A stretch of 64,000 nt of DNA from Xenorhabdus miraniensis. Its GTDB lineage: Bacteria; Pseudomonadota; Gammaproteobacteria; Enterobacterales; Enterobacteriaceae. Below the pieces are notes generated by a model, which worked only from the letters and a program-made list of their open reading frames with translations, was not told where the DNA came from and ran no database searches. The stretch covers positions 1-64,000 of the forward strand of contig NZ_NITZ01000017.1 of assembly GCF_002632615.1 (NCBI RefSeq). Reading direction: 5' to 3'. Both the position numbers and the translations under genes were made by a program. Shown here in pieces: positions 48,853 to 59,042 of this stretch. Position 1 is the stretch's first letter. Each line of letters begins with the position of its first letter.

Positions 48853-50022
48853 CTACGTTTTTTTCTTCGGTAATAGTATGTTTAATAATCCATAACCGAC
48901 GATGGCGGCGGTTGTAGAGCCAATCAAAATACCCAGACGTGAGTAGGTGCTGAAAGCGTCATTTAGACCTTCGAATGCCAGACCGGAAATAAAGATAGAC
49001 ATGGTAAATCCGATTCCACATAAGACAGAAACCGCGAAAATTTGTTTCATGCCAATTTTTTCCGGTAATTTAGCCATTCCCAGTTTTACTGAAATCCAGC
49101 TAAACAGGAAAATTCCCAATGGCTTGCCGATGAACAGGCCGAGCGCAACGCCCGCGGGCAGCATACTTATCAGGCCATCCAAAGTGACACCCTGCAATGA
49201 AACACCCGCATTGGCAAAAGCAAACAGTGGCAGAATTAAATAAGCGACCCACGGATGTAGTTCATGCTCGAGTGTTTCGGAAGGTGAATCACCTTTTTTA
49301 TCGCGCAGAGGGATCAGGAACCCAACGATAACCCCGGCCAGCGTGGCATGAATACCGGATTTTAAGATACAAATCCATAAAACAACACCGACAGCCAGAT
49401 AAACGGATGTTTTGGTTACCCCTTTCCGGTTCATCCAAGCCAGAAGCGCAATCGTAGCCGCAGCCAGACCTAATGCTCCTAAAGAAACGGTTTTGGTATA
49501 AAACAGAGCGATGATAATGATGACACCTAAATCATCAATAATGGCTAACGCAAGCAAAAATACTTTTAACGCGGTAGGAACACGCCTTCCCAATAACGCC
49601 ATAACACCAAGCGCAAAGGCGATATCTGTTGCGGCGGGAATTGCCCAACCTTGCCGCGCGATGTCATCACTACCATTAAACAGTAAATAGACCAGAGCGG
49701 GAGCCAGCATACCTCCAAGGGCAGCAATGGCCGGAAAAATTGCTTTATCACGACCCGCAAGTGAGCCTTCCATGAGTTCACGTTTTACTTCCAGCCCGAC
49801 AATGAGGAAAAACACCGCCATTAATCCATCATTTATCCATAGTAATAATGGCTTATTGATTTCCAATGCCGCGAACTGCACTGCGACAGGAAGGTTGAGA
49901 AATTGATGATAAATATCCTGCAATGGCGTATTCGCCATAGCCAGCGCAATGATGGCCGCTATGATGAGGAGAATTCCTCCTGCTGCCTCTAATTTCAAAA
50001 ATTGGCGAATGATTGCAGTCAT
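48853..50022 (-). CDS. nhaA: Na+/H+ antiporter NhaA
   Basis: A 389-residue inner-membrane antiporter that expels sodium in exchange for protons at alkaline pH. The ion-binding aspartates lie in [20 protein letters not shown] (D163/D164 equivalent), with [17 protein letters not shown] (D133 equivalent) and [12 protein letters not shown]. About 12 membrane segments. The start [16 protein letters not shown] at 50022 matches E. coli length (388). nhaR follows 207 bp downstream. Confidence 0.96.
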   Translation of the reverse strand: MTAIIRQFLKLEAAGGILLIIAAIIALAMANTPLQDIYHQFLNLPVAVQFAALEINKPLLLWINDGLMAVFFLIVGLEVKRELMEGSLAGRDKAIFPAIAALGGMLAPALVYLLFNGSDDIARQGWAIPAATDIAFALGVMALLGRRVPTALKVFLLALAIIDDLGVIIIIALFYTKTVSLGALGLAAATIALLAWMNRKGVTKTSVYLAVGVVLWICILKSGIHATLAGVIVGFLIPLRDKKGDSPSETLEHELHPWVAYLILPLFAFANAGVSLQGVTLDGLISMLPAGVALGLFIGKPLGIFLFSWISVKLGMAKLPEKIGMKQIFAVSVLCGIGFTMSIFISGLAFEGLNDAFSTYSRLGILIGSTTAAIVGYGLLNILLPKKKT

Positions 50023-50231
50023 GAATAAATAACCTATGAAATTGATCAAGGGGTGTATGTTATTCTAGTCATTACTTCGTAAAAAGTAGATTATATATGC
50101 TATATTGATCGTTATTTTCGAGTTATTTGTTTGTGGAAGTCATGTTTTTAAGCATTGATAAATTTTGATGGATAGCAGAAGATGTTTTTATCATCAATTT
50201 TTATAATGATATAAATAAAATATCCTATGAC

Positions 50232-50628
50232 AACTTTACTTTTTTGTCTGTCCTCGGTGCGGCTCTATTGCATGCCAGTTGGAATGCTTTAGTAAAGATT
50301 AGCGCTGATCGGTTCTTGGCTATTTGCTATTAATGGCTGGGTTATGGGAGTGATAATGTATTGCAAATATTGAAATACTGCCGGAAAGAATATTCGCCAA
50401 TATTGGAAACAGGGATTGTTGGGGGGATTGATGCAACTACTCAGTTATGGAGTTGTCATTTGGGCGATGAGCTATGCTCCCATTGTGCTGGTTGCTGCAT
50501 TGCGCGAAACTAGTGTGTTATTTGCGATGTTATTGTCTGTCATTCTCCTGCGAGAACCGTTTAGTAAAATGCGATTATTGGCTTGTGTTGTAATTGTTGC
50601 AGGTATTATTGGAACGAAATTGGGATAG
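50232..50628 (+). pseudogene. Remnant of an EamA/DMT-family transporter
   Basis: From 50232 the frame reads NFTFLSVLGAALLHASWNAL..., the N-terminal membrane segment of EamA transporters, but meets a stop near 50333. A 70-codon frame from 50416-50628 continues with the C-terminal EamA segment (MQLLSYGVVIWAMSYAPIVLVAALRETSVLFAMLLS...LREPFSKMRLLACVVIVAGI). Most of the middle is missing or out of frame, and no start codon with a ribosome binding site is seen. It is a decayed metabolite exporter. Confidence 0.8.
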
Positions 50629-50685
50629 TACTTCATTGAAAAATGAATACCAAAATAGTGGTGCATTTTGTGCAATCTTTTAAAA

Positions 50686-51432
50686 TTACTGTATTATCTT
50701 TGTCCTACTGTGAGGTCGTATCTCTGCCATATATACCACTCTTTTTATGCTATAGTTTATGGCGTTCAAGTTCTCCTCCGTTGCTGGTGACGGATAATCT
50801 TCAAACTGATGCTCTTGGTATATAGATGTTGCTTTTCCTTTTGAATTCCAGACACTCATTTTTCTTTGCCATCTGGCAATATATTCTTCAGAGGAACAAG
50901 CTATATTAGCCCACGGGTCACATACCCAAGAGTGATCTGGGAGTGCTCTATATAGATGATTTAGAGTTGGTTTATGCTGAGTTTCTCTAGGGTGGGTAAT
51001 AACAGCGATACAATGATCGTAGGGATCGCCAAACATCAGGAACAGTATATAAATGGGGTTCATTATGTAATCTTCATTCCCTCTGCCACGACCATTTTTA
51101 CTAAACCATCTTAAGATATCATTATATCGATGTATAGCTAAGTAGTTGAATGCCGCTATCGTTAATTCACCACAGTTCCCAACTAATTGTTCATCGTGCT
51201 TAGAACTAAATAGGCAGTGTCGATATTTATCAGTAATATGATTTATTTCACGAAGTTGATCTGAAAATTCATCATGTTTATCTTCCCTTGCCCTGATATT
51301 ATCTGGTGTATACCTTGCCATTTTATTTGGTGTTAGTTTTGTATAGTTACGATAGGTTTTATTCGATGTTTTACCTTTAAAGATATTCCGTGAATGTTGA
51401 ATTGCATCCTGTAAGATATTCTCAATCATCAT
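50686..51432 (-). CDS. Orphan protein with Cys-His-Asp arrangement, possible cysteine-protease/deamidase effector
   Basis: A 248-residue, low-GC protein with no signal peptide or membrane segment. Three blocks suggest a papain/transglutaminase-like active site: VGNCGELTIAAFNYLA (Cys near residue 86), DPYDHCIAVITHP (His near 139) and HSWVCDPWANIAC (Asp near 168). This Cys...His...Asp order, with DPW, recurs in secreted bacterial effectors and toxins. The N-terminus (residues 1-70) is rich in Lys, Asn and Arg and may carry a secretion signal. It is a lone gene between a dead transporter and a long tandem repeat. Function is inferred from motif spacing only. Confidence 0.6.
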   Translation of the reverse strand: MMIENILQDAIQHSRNIFKGKTSNKTYRNYTKLTPNKMARYTPDNIRAREDKHDEFSDQLREINHITDKYRHCLFSSKHDEQLVGNCGELTIAAFNYLAIHRYNDILRWFSKNGRGRGNEDYIMNPIYILFLMFGDPYDHCIAVITHPRETQHKPTLNHLYRALPDHSWVCDPWANIACSSEEYIARWQRKMSVWNSKGKATSIYQEHQFEDYPSPATEENLNAINYSIKRVVYMAEIRPHSRTKIIQ

Positions 51433-51600
51433 CTTAACCTCATAATAATTAATTAGAATGGTAAAAGCTATGCTGTGTGTGAGTATATTTGATGAATATG
51501 GTGTGGGTACGGAATTATAATGTCATACATTACTATGTGGGATAGTCTGCTCTATTTTTAGCAAAACTTCAATCAGAGAATTGGGTATGTTAGTGTTATA

Positions 51601-51728
51601 TTAATAAATTAATAAATTAATAAATTAATAAATTAATAAATTAATAAATTAATAAATTAATAAATTAATAAATTAATAAATTAATAAATTAATAAATTAA
51701 TAAATTAATAAATTAATAAATTAATAAA
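51601..51728. repeat. 8-bp tandem repeat, exactly 16 perfect copies
   Basis: TTAATAAA is repeated 16 times without a mismatch, 169-296 bp upstream of the orphan effector-like gene and 74 bp after the dnaJ stop. A repeat this perfect is prone to slippage. The rest of 51433-51600 is AT-rich and should hold the effector promoter. Confidence 0.95.
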
Positions 51729-51771
51729 TCCCTGCTTATTATCAATTAATTATAAGGATAATAGCAGGGAT
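51729..51771 (-). terminator. Probable dnaKJ terminator
   Basis: TCCCTGCTTATTATC and GATAATAGCAGGGA pair along 14 bases with one bulge. On the minus strand it is followed by an A/T-rich stretch that is the start of the 8-bp repeat. Confidence 0.6.
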
Positions 51772-51802
51772 TATTAACAAAGATCTCACTAAGGTAATTA
51801 AA

Positions 51803-52930
51803 TTACTTAGTCAAATCATCAAAAAACTTCTTCACGCCATCAAGGAAGCTCTTGGAACGAGGGCTATTAGTTTCACCACTTTTCCCGCCAAAAGACTCCC
51901 CCAATTTACGCATCAGCTCTTTTTGTTCTTCATTCAACTTCACAGGTGTTTCTACCACAACGCGGCACAGCAAGTCGCCTTGAACACCACCACGGACGGA
52001 TTTAACGCCTTTACCTTTCATACGGAACAGTTTGCCGGTCTGGGTCTCTGCCGGGATTTTCAGGCTAACACGACCATCAAGGGTAGGGACTTCAATTTCA
52101 CCACCCAATGCCGCAGTTGCGAAGTTGATCGGAACTTCACAATAGAGGTTACTGCCATCACGTTCAAAGATATGGTGAGCTTTGACTTGAACCTGAACGT
52201 ACAAATCGCCGGATGGTGCACCGTGTTCACCTGCTTCACCTTCACCACTTAAGCGAATGCGGTCACCAGTATCGACGCCGGCAGGGATCTTAACAGACAG
52301 GGTCTTGTATTTTTCAACGCGCCCATGTCCATGACATTTACCGCAAGGATTCTTGATGATTTTTCCACGGCCATGACACTGAGGGCAAGGCTGTTGAACC
52401 GCGAAGAACCCTTGGCGCATTTGTACTTGGCCTGCACCGTGACAGGTTGAACACGTTTCCGGGCTGGTGCCTGCTTTTGCTCCGCTGCCATGACAAGTAT
52501 CACAAGTTTCCAATGTTGGAATACGGATCTCTTTGGTCACACCACGGACAGCTTCTTCCAGGGTTAATTCCATATTGTAACGCAGGTCTGAACCACGGCT
52601 ATGGCGCTGTTGACGGCGGCCACCACCGAAAATATCTCCGAAAACGTCACCAAAGATATCGCTAAAGTCAGCTCCGCCACCTGCGCCACCACCCATACCA
52701 CCATGTTCAAAGGCAGCATGACCATATTGGTCATAAGCAGCGCGTTTCTGAGAATCCGTCAGGATTTCATACGCTTCTTTAATTTCTTTGAATTTATTTT
52801 CTGCGTCTTTATCGCCCTGATTACGGTCAGGGTGATATTTCATTGCCAGACGCTTATAGGCTTTTTTGATCTCTTTTTCGTCTGCGGTTTTGGAAACTCC
52901 CAAAACTTCGTAATAATCTTTTTTTGCCAT
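51803..52930 (-). CDS. dnaJ: Chaperone DnaJ (Hsp40)
   Basis: A 375-residue co-chaperone of DnaK. J domain (1-70) with the HPD motif in [12 protein letters not shown] near residue 33; Gly/Phe-rich region near 75-110; zinc-finger region with four CxxCxGxG motifs ([32 protein letters not shown], about 145-215); C-terminal substrate domains. ATG 52930 is chosen by alignment ([12 protein letters not shown]). It lies 105 bp after dnaK and shares its heat-shock promoter. Confidence 0.98.
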   Translation of the reverse strand: MAKKDYYEVLGVSKTADEKEIKKAYKRLAMKYHPDRNQGDKDAENKFKEIKEAYEILTDSQKRAAYDQYGHAAFEHGGMGGGAGGGADFSDIFGDVFGDIFGGGRRQQRHSRGSDLRYNMELTLEEAVRGVTKEIRIPTLETCDTCHGSGAKAGTSPETCSTCHGAGQVQMRQGFFAVQQPCPQCHGRGKIIKNPCGKCHGHGRVEKYKTLSVKIPAGVDTGDRIRLSGEGEAGEHGAPSGDLYVQVQVKAHHIFERDGSNLYCEVPINFATAALGGEIEVPTLDGRVSLKIPAETQTGKLFRMKGKGVKSVRGGVQGDLLCRVVVETPVKLNEEQKELMRKLGESFGGKSGETNSPRSKSFLDGVKKFFDDLTK

Positions 52931-53035
52931 CGTATTGTTTACCCTTAACACGCACGCACGGGCGTAGAGTTACCTCAACGCCCGTGTCAGTTAACAAGTA
53001 ACAGGCGCCCTGTTACTTTTGCCCGCTAAGGGCTA

Positions 53036-54946
53036 TTATTTTTTGTCTTTAACTTCTTCGAATTCAGCGTCTACAACGTCGTCTTCTTTTTTCGCGTTGC
53101 TTGCGCCAGCGTCAGCAGCACCAGCCTGAGCTTGTTGTTGTGCGATTTCCAGCAGTTTCTTGGACGCTTCAACCAGAGCTTGGATCTTCGCTTCGATGTC
53201 AGCTTTGTCTTCGCCTTTCGCCGCAGTTTCCAGCTCAGAAGTTGCTTTCTCGATTGCTGCTTTATCGTCCGCAGGCAGTTTGTCACCCGCTTCTTCAACT
53301 TGTTTACGAGTACCGTGAACCAGTTGGTCAGCTTGGTTACGAACCTGAACCAGCTCTTCAAACTTACGGTCAGCTTCTGCGTTTGCTTCTGCATCGCGTA
53401 CCATCTGTTGGATTTCTTCTTCGTTCAGACCAGAAGAAGCCTTGATGGTGATATTTTGCTCACGACCTGAGTTTTTATCCTTCGCAGAAACATGCAGGAT
53501 ACCGTCAGCATCGATGTCGAAAGTCACTTCGATCTGCGGAGTGCCGCGCATTGCTGGCTGAATGCCATCCAGGTTGAACTGGCCCAGAGATTTGTTATCG
53601 CCGGCACGCTTACGTTCACCTTGCAGTACGTGAATAGTTACCGCAGATTGGTTGTCTTCTGCTGTAGAGAACACTTGGCTATGCTTGGTTGGGATAGTGG
53701 TGTTCTTAGAAATCAGGGAAGTCATTACGCCGCCCATGGTTTCAATACCCAGAGACAGTGGCGTTACGTCCAACAGCAGAACGTCTTTCACGTCACCTGC
53801 CAATACGCCGCCCTGAACCGCTGCACCCATCGCAACTGCTTCGTCCGGGTTCACGTCTTTACGTGGTTCTTTGCCGAAGAAGTCTGCAACGGCTTTCTGA
53901 ACCATTGGCATACGAGTCTGGCCGCCAACCAGAATAACGTCGTGAACGTCAGAGACAGACAGACCCGCGTCATTCAGAGCAACTCTCAGTGGCTCGATAG
54001 AACGTTTCACCAGATCTTCAACCAGTGATTCCAGTTTCGCACGAGTCACTTTAACGTTCATGTGCTTAGGACCCGTTGCATCTGCGGTGATATATGGCAG
54101 ATTCACGTCAGTCTGCTGTGCAGAAGAAAGCTCGATTTTCGCTTTTTCTGCGGCTTCTTTCAGGCGCTGCATTGCCAGCGGGTCGTTACGCAGGTCGATG
54201 CCTTGTTCTTTTTTGAATTCGTCAACCAGATAGTTGATCATACGGCTGTCGAAATCTTCACCACCTAAGTGAGTATCACCGTTGGTTGCCAGAACTTCAT
54301 ACGTTTTTTCGCCATCAACTTCGTCGATTTCGATGATAGAGATATCGAAAGTACCGCCACCCAAGTCATAAACAGCGATAGTGCGGTTGCCCACTTCTTT
54401 GTCCAGACCATAAGCCAGTGCAGCAGCAGTGGGTTCGTTGATGATACGCTTAACTTCCAGACCTGCGATACGGCCGGCATCTTTGGTTGCTTGACGCTGT
54501 GCATCGTTGAAGTATGCAGGAACAGTAATAACCGCTTCAGTAATTGGTTCGCCCAGATAATCTTCTGCTGTTTTCTTCATCTTTTTCAGAACTTCAGCAG
54601 AAATCTGAGGTGGTGCCATTTTCTGGCCTTTCACTTCCAGCCATGCGTCGCCGTTATCAGCTGACGTGATTTTGTATGGCATGATAGCGACGTCACGCTG
54701 AACTTCTTCGTCCTGAAAACGACGGCCGATCAAACGCTTAATGGCGAACAGGGTATTCTGCGGGTTAGTAACAGCCTGACGTTTAGCTGGTTGACCAACC
54801 AGAGTTTCACCATCCTGAGTATATGCGATGATTGAAGGTGTGGTACGGTCACCCTCACTGTTTTCAAGCACACGAGTGGTTGTGCCGTCCATAATTGCTA
54901 CACAAGAATTGGTAGTTCCCAAGTCGATACCAATGATTTTACCCAT
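53036..54946 (-). CDS. dnaK: Chaperone DnaK (Hsp70)
   Basis: A 636-residue ATP-driven chaperone. ATPase domain 1-385: [16 protein letters not shown] (5-20), [14 protein letters not shown] (near 170), [15 protein letters not shown] (near 193), [14 protein letters not shown] (near 340). The substrate-binding domain follows, and the C-terminal EEVKDKK matches the Hsp70 tail. A sigma-32 promoter precedes it. Confidence 0.99.
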   Translation of the reverse strand: MGKIIGIDLGTTNSCVAIMDGTTTRVLENSEGDRTTPSIIAYTQDGETLVGQPAKRQAVTNPQNTLFAIKRLIGRRFQDEEVQRDVAIMPYKITSADNGDAWLEVKGQKMAPPQISAEVLKKMKKTAEDYLGEPITEAVITVPAYFNDAQRQATKDAGRIAGLEVKRIINEPTAAALAYGLDKEVGNRTIAVYDLGGGTFDISIIEIDEVDGEKTYEVLATNGDTHLGGEDFDSRMINYLVDEFKKEQGIDLRNDPLAMQRLKEAAEKAKIELSSAQQTDVNLPYITADATGPKHMNVKVTRAKLESLVEDLVKRSIEPLRVALNDAGLSVSDVHDVILVGGQTRMPMVQKAVADFFGKEPRKDVNPDEAVAMGAAVQGGVLAGDVKDVLLLDVTPLSLGIETMGGVMTSLISKNTTIPTKHSQVFSTAEDNQSAVTIHVLQGERKRAGDNKSLGQFNLDGIQPAMRGTPQIEVTFDIDADGILHVSAKDKNSGREQNITIKASSGLNEEEIQQMVRDAEANAEADRKFEELVQVRNQADQLVHGTRKQVEEAGDKLPADDKAAIEKATSELETAAKGEDKADIEAKIQALVEASKKLLEIAQQQAQAGAADAGASNAKKEDDVVDAEFEEVKDKK

Positions 54947-55100
54947 CTAAACGCCTCCACAAAGAATTCATATATTCGGTCAAGTTACTAAGCTATATGA
55001 GGACGAATGTTTGCTTTTCAATGGCACTGATTGCCAGAAATTCCTCATTATTTATGTTTTCAGTTAGTGCTGAAATACCAGTAGTAACTGTAGTTGATTC

Positions 55101-55133
55101 TTAGATGGGGTCATTCGTCTCATCATCAAGGGG
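55101..55133 (-). promoter_or_regulatory. Sigma-32 heat-shock promoter of dnaKJ
   Basis: On the minus strand CCCCTTGATG (55124-55133) and CCCCATCTAA (55101-55110) match the sigma-32 -35 and -10 elements with a 13-bp gap, closely resembling E. coli dnaK P1. It lies about 155 bp before the dnaK ATG, giving a long 5' leader. The rest of 54947-55299 is non-coding and should also hold the satP promoter. Confidence 0.85.
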
Positions 55134-55299
55134 TCGATTGAAAAAAAATTGAAGTTTAATTAAAAATTTTTTCCCCAAGGCCATTGTGTAGTTGATGCCA
55201 TCACATTATGATTCGCCGCCTTTTATAGTTTCTTGGCGAAATAAAGTGCCTTGATAACTTTTTTAATATTTTGTTTTATCTGTATTTTTCAGGGGAATT

Positions 55300-55872
55300 A
55301 TGAATTCTAGTAAGTTGGCGAACCCAGGCCCGTTGGGCTTAATGGGTTTTGGTATGACAACCATTTTGTTGAATCTGCATAATGCAGGTTTTTTCCCATT
55401 GACGTCGGTTATTTTGAGCATGGGCATTTTTTACGGTGGGTTGGCTCAGGTGCTGGCAGGCATTTTTGAGTACAAAAAAGGAAACACTTTTGCTGCGACC
55501 GCATTTACTTCTTACGGTATGTTTTGGTTGAGTCTGATTGGTTTGCTTTTCCTGCCAACAATGGGACTGGCAGAAGCAACCAGCCATGAATTCCTCGGCG
55601 TTTACCTCGCCTTGTGGGGAATTTTCACTTTGTTTATGTTCTTTGGTACGTTGAAAGCCAACCGTGTCCTGCAATTTGTGTTTGGCAGCCTGACTCTGCT
55701 GTTTGCATTATTGGCAATTGGTAATATCACGGGCAATGCCAGTATCTTGACGTTCGCGGGTTTTGAAGGCGTTATCTGTGGTGCGAGTGCTTTCTATCTG
55801 GCAATGGCTGAGGTTCTGAATGAACAATATGGCCGTACTATTTTGCCGATTGGTGAAGTGAAACACGCTTAA
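55300..55872 (+). CDS. satP: Acetate/succinate uptake transporter SatP (YaaH)
   Basis: A 190-residue six-segment membrane protein of the GPR1/FUN34/YaaH family. The signature ANPGPLGLMGFGMTTILLNLHNAG occupies residues 7-30, with GIFYGGLAQVLAGIFEYKKGNTF near 48-70. Length and start match E. coli SatP. It is divergent from dnaK; in E. coli the same gene lies close upstream of dnaK. Confidence 0.95.
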   Translation: MNSSKLANPGPLGLMGFGMTTILLNLHNAGFFPLTSVILSMGIFYGGLAQVLAGIFEYKKGNTFAATAFTSYGMFWLSLIGLLFLPTMGLAEATSHEFLGVYLALWGIFTLFMFFGTLKANRVLQFVFGSLTLLFALLAIGNITGNASILTFAGFEGVICGASAFYLAMAEVLNEQYGRTILPIGEVKHA

Positions 55873-55944
55873 CCGTTTTCAGACAGGATGAGTATTTGTG
55901 CTCATCCTGTGTTATGTCATTTAACTCACTTTGCCTGCTTTTTC

Positions 55945-57216
55945 TTACATTGCTTTTTTTCGCAAATAGAATCCCAATAAGATGCCGACAGCCGATAATG
56001 TCATCATATAGTAGGCGGGTGCCAGTGAAGTATATTTCAATAGCAGGGTAACGAGGATCGGAGTCAGCCCACCAAAAATGGCATAGGCCAAGTTATATGA
56101 AAATGAAATGCCGCTGAAACGTACTTCTGCCGGATAACTTTTAACCATAACGAATGGTGCTGAGCTAATCACACCAACAGCTAATCCGGTAATGGCATAA
56201 ACACTAAATAATTTGAGCGGTTCATCGCTGATATTATGATAGAAAAACCATGTCGCGGCAGCTAATAGAATACAGCCGACGATCAACACGATACCCGCAC
56301 CACATTTATCACATAAATACCCTACGAATATACAACTCGCCGCCAACGAGATGATCGCAAGGCTGTTTGCTTTCAGGGTAATTGATTGCTCCAGATGAAA
56401 TACCGTCTGCATATAGGTTGGTGCCATCAGGATAATGACTACGATGCCAGCGGAAAGCAGCCATGTTAATAGCATAGAGATCGTGATGGCGCGTTTGTGA
56501 TTAAAGATAACGGATTTTAGTGGCAGTTCTTCCGCCAGCGCTTTACGTTCCTGCATTTCCTTGAAGATAGGAGTTTCATGCAGCCAACGGCGCAGGTACA
56601 TGGCACACAGACCGAAAACACCACCCAAAAAGAATGGGAGACGCCATGCCCAATCCAAGACTTCCTGCTTGGTATAAATGGAAGTAATCATGGTTGCCAC
56701 TAAAGAGCCAAACAAAATACCCATGGTCAATCCTGCTGTCAAAACGCCACAGGCAAAGCCTATGCGCTTATGAGGGACGTGCTCTGCCACAAAGACCCAT
56801 GCTCCGGGTACTTCTCCTCCAATCGCAGCTCCCTGCATGATTCGCATTAGCAAGAGCAGTACAGGAGCGGCAATGCCAATCGCATCATAGGTGGGCAGCA
56901 TTCCAATGATCAGTGTTGGTACGGCCATCAGGAATATACTGAGTGAAAACATCTTCTTGCGCCCAATAAGATCACCAAAATGAGCCATGATGATCCCACC
57001 TAACGGCCGAGCTAAATAGCCGGCAGCAAAAATACCAAATGTTTGTAGTTGTCTGAGCCATTCAGGTATATCCGCAGGGAAAAACAGTTCTCCAAGCGCA
57101 ACGGCAAAGAAGACAAAGATAATAAAGTCGTAAAACTCCAGTGCACCACCCAAGGCGGCCAAAGACAGAGTTTTATAGTCCTGCCTGTTTAATGAACGAT
57201 TTTGATGTTGTGACAT
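55945..57216 (-). CDS. MFS transporter, metabolite:H+ symporter type
   Basis: A 423-residue, 12-segment membrane transporter. GGALEFYDFIIFVFFAVALG near residue 20 and the loop motif GGIIMAHFGDLIGRKKMFSLSI near 73-94 are those of the MHS branch (ProP, ShiA, KgtP type). IMQGAAIGGEVPGAWVFVAEHVP carries the second family signature. Substrate unknown. It precedes the dithiolopyrrolone genes and shares their strand; holomycin clusters include an MFS exporter (HlmH), but the MHS subtype usually imports organic acids, so a role in the cluster is uncertain. Confidence 0.85.
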   Translation of the reverse strand: MSQHQNRSLNRQDYKTLSLAALGGALEFYDFIIFVFFAVALGELFFPADIPEWLRQLQTFGIFAAGYLARPLGGIIMAHFGDLIGRKKMFSLSIFLMAVPTLIIGMLPTYDAIGIAAPVLLLLMRIMQGAAIGGEVPGAWVFVAEHVPHKRIGFACGVLTAGLTMGILFGSLVATMITSIYTKQEVLDWAWRLPFFLGGVFGLCAMYLRRWLHETPIFKEMQERKALAEELPLKSVIFNHKRAITISMLLTWLLSAGIVVIILMAPTYMQTVFHLEQSITLKANSLAIISLAASCIFVGYLCDKCGAGIVLIVGCILLAAATWFFYHNISDEPLKLFSVYAITGLAVGVISSAPFVMVKSYPAEVRFSGISFSYNLAYAIFGGLTPILVTLLLKYTSLAPAYYMMTLSAVGILLGFYLRKKAM

Positions 57217-57519
57217 AATTTACCGATTTATAGTTATAAAATGAGGTTTTTTATTATTATTTTCAATGGGTCGATTTTTTTGTGACGAATGAAAATAAAA
57301 CTTATCCTATATTAAAAGGTGTTTATTCTGCAATTTTTTAAATGAAACGATATCTGGTGATATGTCGCTTAGGTCTGGGCAGAAGGAGAGCTTACGTCTG
57401 TCTATCAGTTTGTATATCAGGAAAATTTAAAATGGAAGAATACTCAGCCCACACGTTGAATAACCTTTTATCAATTGAAGGTGCGGAGTGCTCTTCCACA
57501 GCGATATTAATATCAGGGA
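57217..57519. other. Intergenic region between the MFS gene and the decarboxylase
   Basis: About 300 bases. A plus-strand frame (57342-57554) runs through it into the 3' end of the decarboxylase gene and is judged spurious. The part next to 57217 should hold the MFS promoter. Confidence 0.45.
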
Positions 57520-58095
57520 TTATTTTGCCAGATGTTGTTTCAGCAGTGACATAACCGTTTCAATATCCGGTAATGAGGGATGCCCAACGATTCGTTGCAG
57601 TGAAACATCAAAATTTTCGTGCCATACGGGTTCAATAACGTGATAGCCATCGTCACGTAACTGAGAAATATTGCGACGTGTCGCGTTTTTTTCCCACATC
57701 ACGTTACCCATAACCGGAAAAAACAGTACAGGGAATGTGGAGGCCAGAATCACCGTCGTTAATCGGTTGGTCGCACCACCGTGAGCCGTGGTCGCCAGTG
57801 TGTTAGCAGTGGCAGGTAAAACGGCCATAATGTCATGATCCGCTACAATGCGTGAAGGTTTGTCTGTTGGCCAATCGAGTGGCGACTCTCCGCTGATGAC
57901 CCGGTCTGCATAGAGCGCAACAGTTGATGCAGGTAAAAAGGTGGTGGCACTGTTTGTCATCAATACCGTCAAGGTACAGTCGATTGTTGCCTTAATTGCT
58001 GAAAGATATTTTGGAAGGAGGGTAATATCCACTGACCCGGTTGCACCAATTAAGATCCGAGGTTTTATCTGTGGAATTATTTCAGCATTTTTCAT
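57520..58095 (-). CDS. HFCD flavoprotein decarboxylase (HlmF-like)
   Basis: A 191-residue FMN-dependent protein of the family that includes phosphopantothenoylcysteine decarboxylase and EpiD, which oxidatively decarboxylates C-terminal cysteines. Visible: ILIGATGSVDITLLP (FMN phosphate site, residues 14-28), LPATANTLAT near 93 (PASANT motif variant) and FFPVMGNVMWEKN near 125 (PxMNxxMW motif, with Gly where Asn is usual). In holomycin biosynthesis HlmF decarboxylates the Cys-Cys intermediate to the enethiol. It is the last gene of the leftward cluster. Confidence 0.82.
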   Translation of the reverse strand: MKNAEIIPQIKPRILIGATGSVDITLLPKYLSAIKATIDCTLTVLMTNSATTFLPASTVALYADRVISGESPLDWPTDKPSRIVADHDIMAVLPATANTLATTAHGGATNRLTTVILASTFPVLFFPVMGNVMWEKNATRRNISQLRDDGYHVIEPVWHENFDVSLQRIVGHPSLPDIETVMSLLKQHLAK

Positions 58096-58116
58096 CGGTA
58101 AATTAGCCTCTTATTA

Positions 58117-58974
58117 TTATAAAAATGGATGATTAGAGATTGCATTCGTGTGTTCCAGCAACCCATCTAGCTGCACCAAGTAAGAATCTCTACCATGTTC
58201 TTGCCATTCCCGCGGATATCCCAAAGAAACTTCCAAATGAACAACATCTTGAATATATTCGAGATTAGGGATGTGTAAATGTCCGTATACCACCATGCGA
58301 ACTCCTTTTCTTGATGCCCACTGATGCGTTTTTTCACTGCCACACCAAATGGAAAATTCGGTATTGCGTAAAGATTCAAGCGGTTTTCGGAGAAGGGGAA
58401 AATGGCTTATAAGCACGATATCTTCACCGTCTGGAATAGCGTTTAAACGTTTTTCAGTATATTGGAGACGTTCCCGACACCAGTCGATAATATTTTTATG
58501 GGGGTAGGTTTTCAGAAAAAATTCGTCAGAGCTGATGACACCACAACGACGGGCGCGTTCTATGGCCTGCTCCGCCGTATAGTCATCAATATTTCTGAAT
58601 GAATAATCATATAGAGTAAAAATAGGGGCAATGGTAACGGTTTTACCATTCCCCATGCGGTAATGGCGAAACTCATCTTCAGGGGTGAGCACGTTATGCT
58701 GTCGGCAAATATTGACCAGATGTTCATAACGCAGTACGCCGGGTAACTTTAATTGATCTCTTGGTGTACACCAGAGTTCATGATTCCCCGGCGTCCAGAC
58801 GACTTGGGCAAACCGTTGGGAAAGCATACTGATGGCCCATGTAAAGTCTGATTCCTTCTCTGCAATATCACCTGCCAGCAGAAGCCAATCATCAGGTGTT
58901 GATGGCCTGAATGATTCGACTATAGCTCTATTTGTTGCATGAGATACATGTAAGTCACTGATAGCCAACAGCAT
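58117..58974 (-). CDS. Calcineurin-like metallophosphoesterase
   Basis: A 285-residue protein with the complete dimetal site: AISDLHVSH (residues 4-12), LLAGDIAEKE near 32, TPGNHELW near 61, LISHFPLL near 188 and VYGHLHIPN near 223. It starts at ATG 58974 after AGAGG and lies 21 bp before the decarboxylase, so it belongs to the operon. No matching step is established in the holomycin route; it could act on CoA or phosphopantetheine derivatives, or on an intermediate specific to this lineage. Confidence 0.85.
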   Translation of the reverse strand: MLLAISDLHVSHATNRAIVESFRPSTPDDWLLLAGDIAEKESDFTWAISMLSQRFAQVVWTPGNHELWCTPRDQLKLPGVLRYEHLVNICRQHNVLTPEDEFRHYRMGNGKTVTIAPIFTLYDYSFRNIDDYTAEQAIERARRCGVISSDEFFLKTYPHKNIIDWCRERLQYTEKRLNAIPDGEDIVLISHFPLLRKPLESLRNTEFSIWCGSEKTHQWASRKGVRMVVYGHLHIPNLEYIQDVVHLEVSLGYPREWQEHGRDSYLVQLDGLLEHTNAISNHPFL

Positions 58975-59042
58975 GAGCTCACCTCTTTGTTTCTTATTTT
59001 CTTAACATCCTATTTTCCTAACATCCTAAGTTTCCTGAAAAA

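Noticed and set aside
51601..51728. Possible CRISPR array
   Set aside because: The repeat is a continuous 8-bp tandem without spacers, and no cas genes are present.
55945..57216. Assignment of the MFS gene as the dithiolopyrrolone exporter
   Set aside because: It belongs to the metabolite:H+ symporter branch and is separated from the cluster by about 300 bp, so the link is not supported beyond position.
57342..57554. 70-codon plus-strand frame downstream of the decarboxylase
   Set aside because: It overlaps the 3' end of the decarboxylase antisense, has no ribosome binding site of note and shows no known motif.
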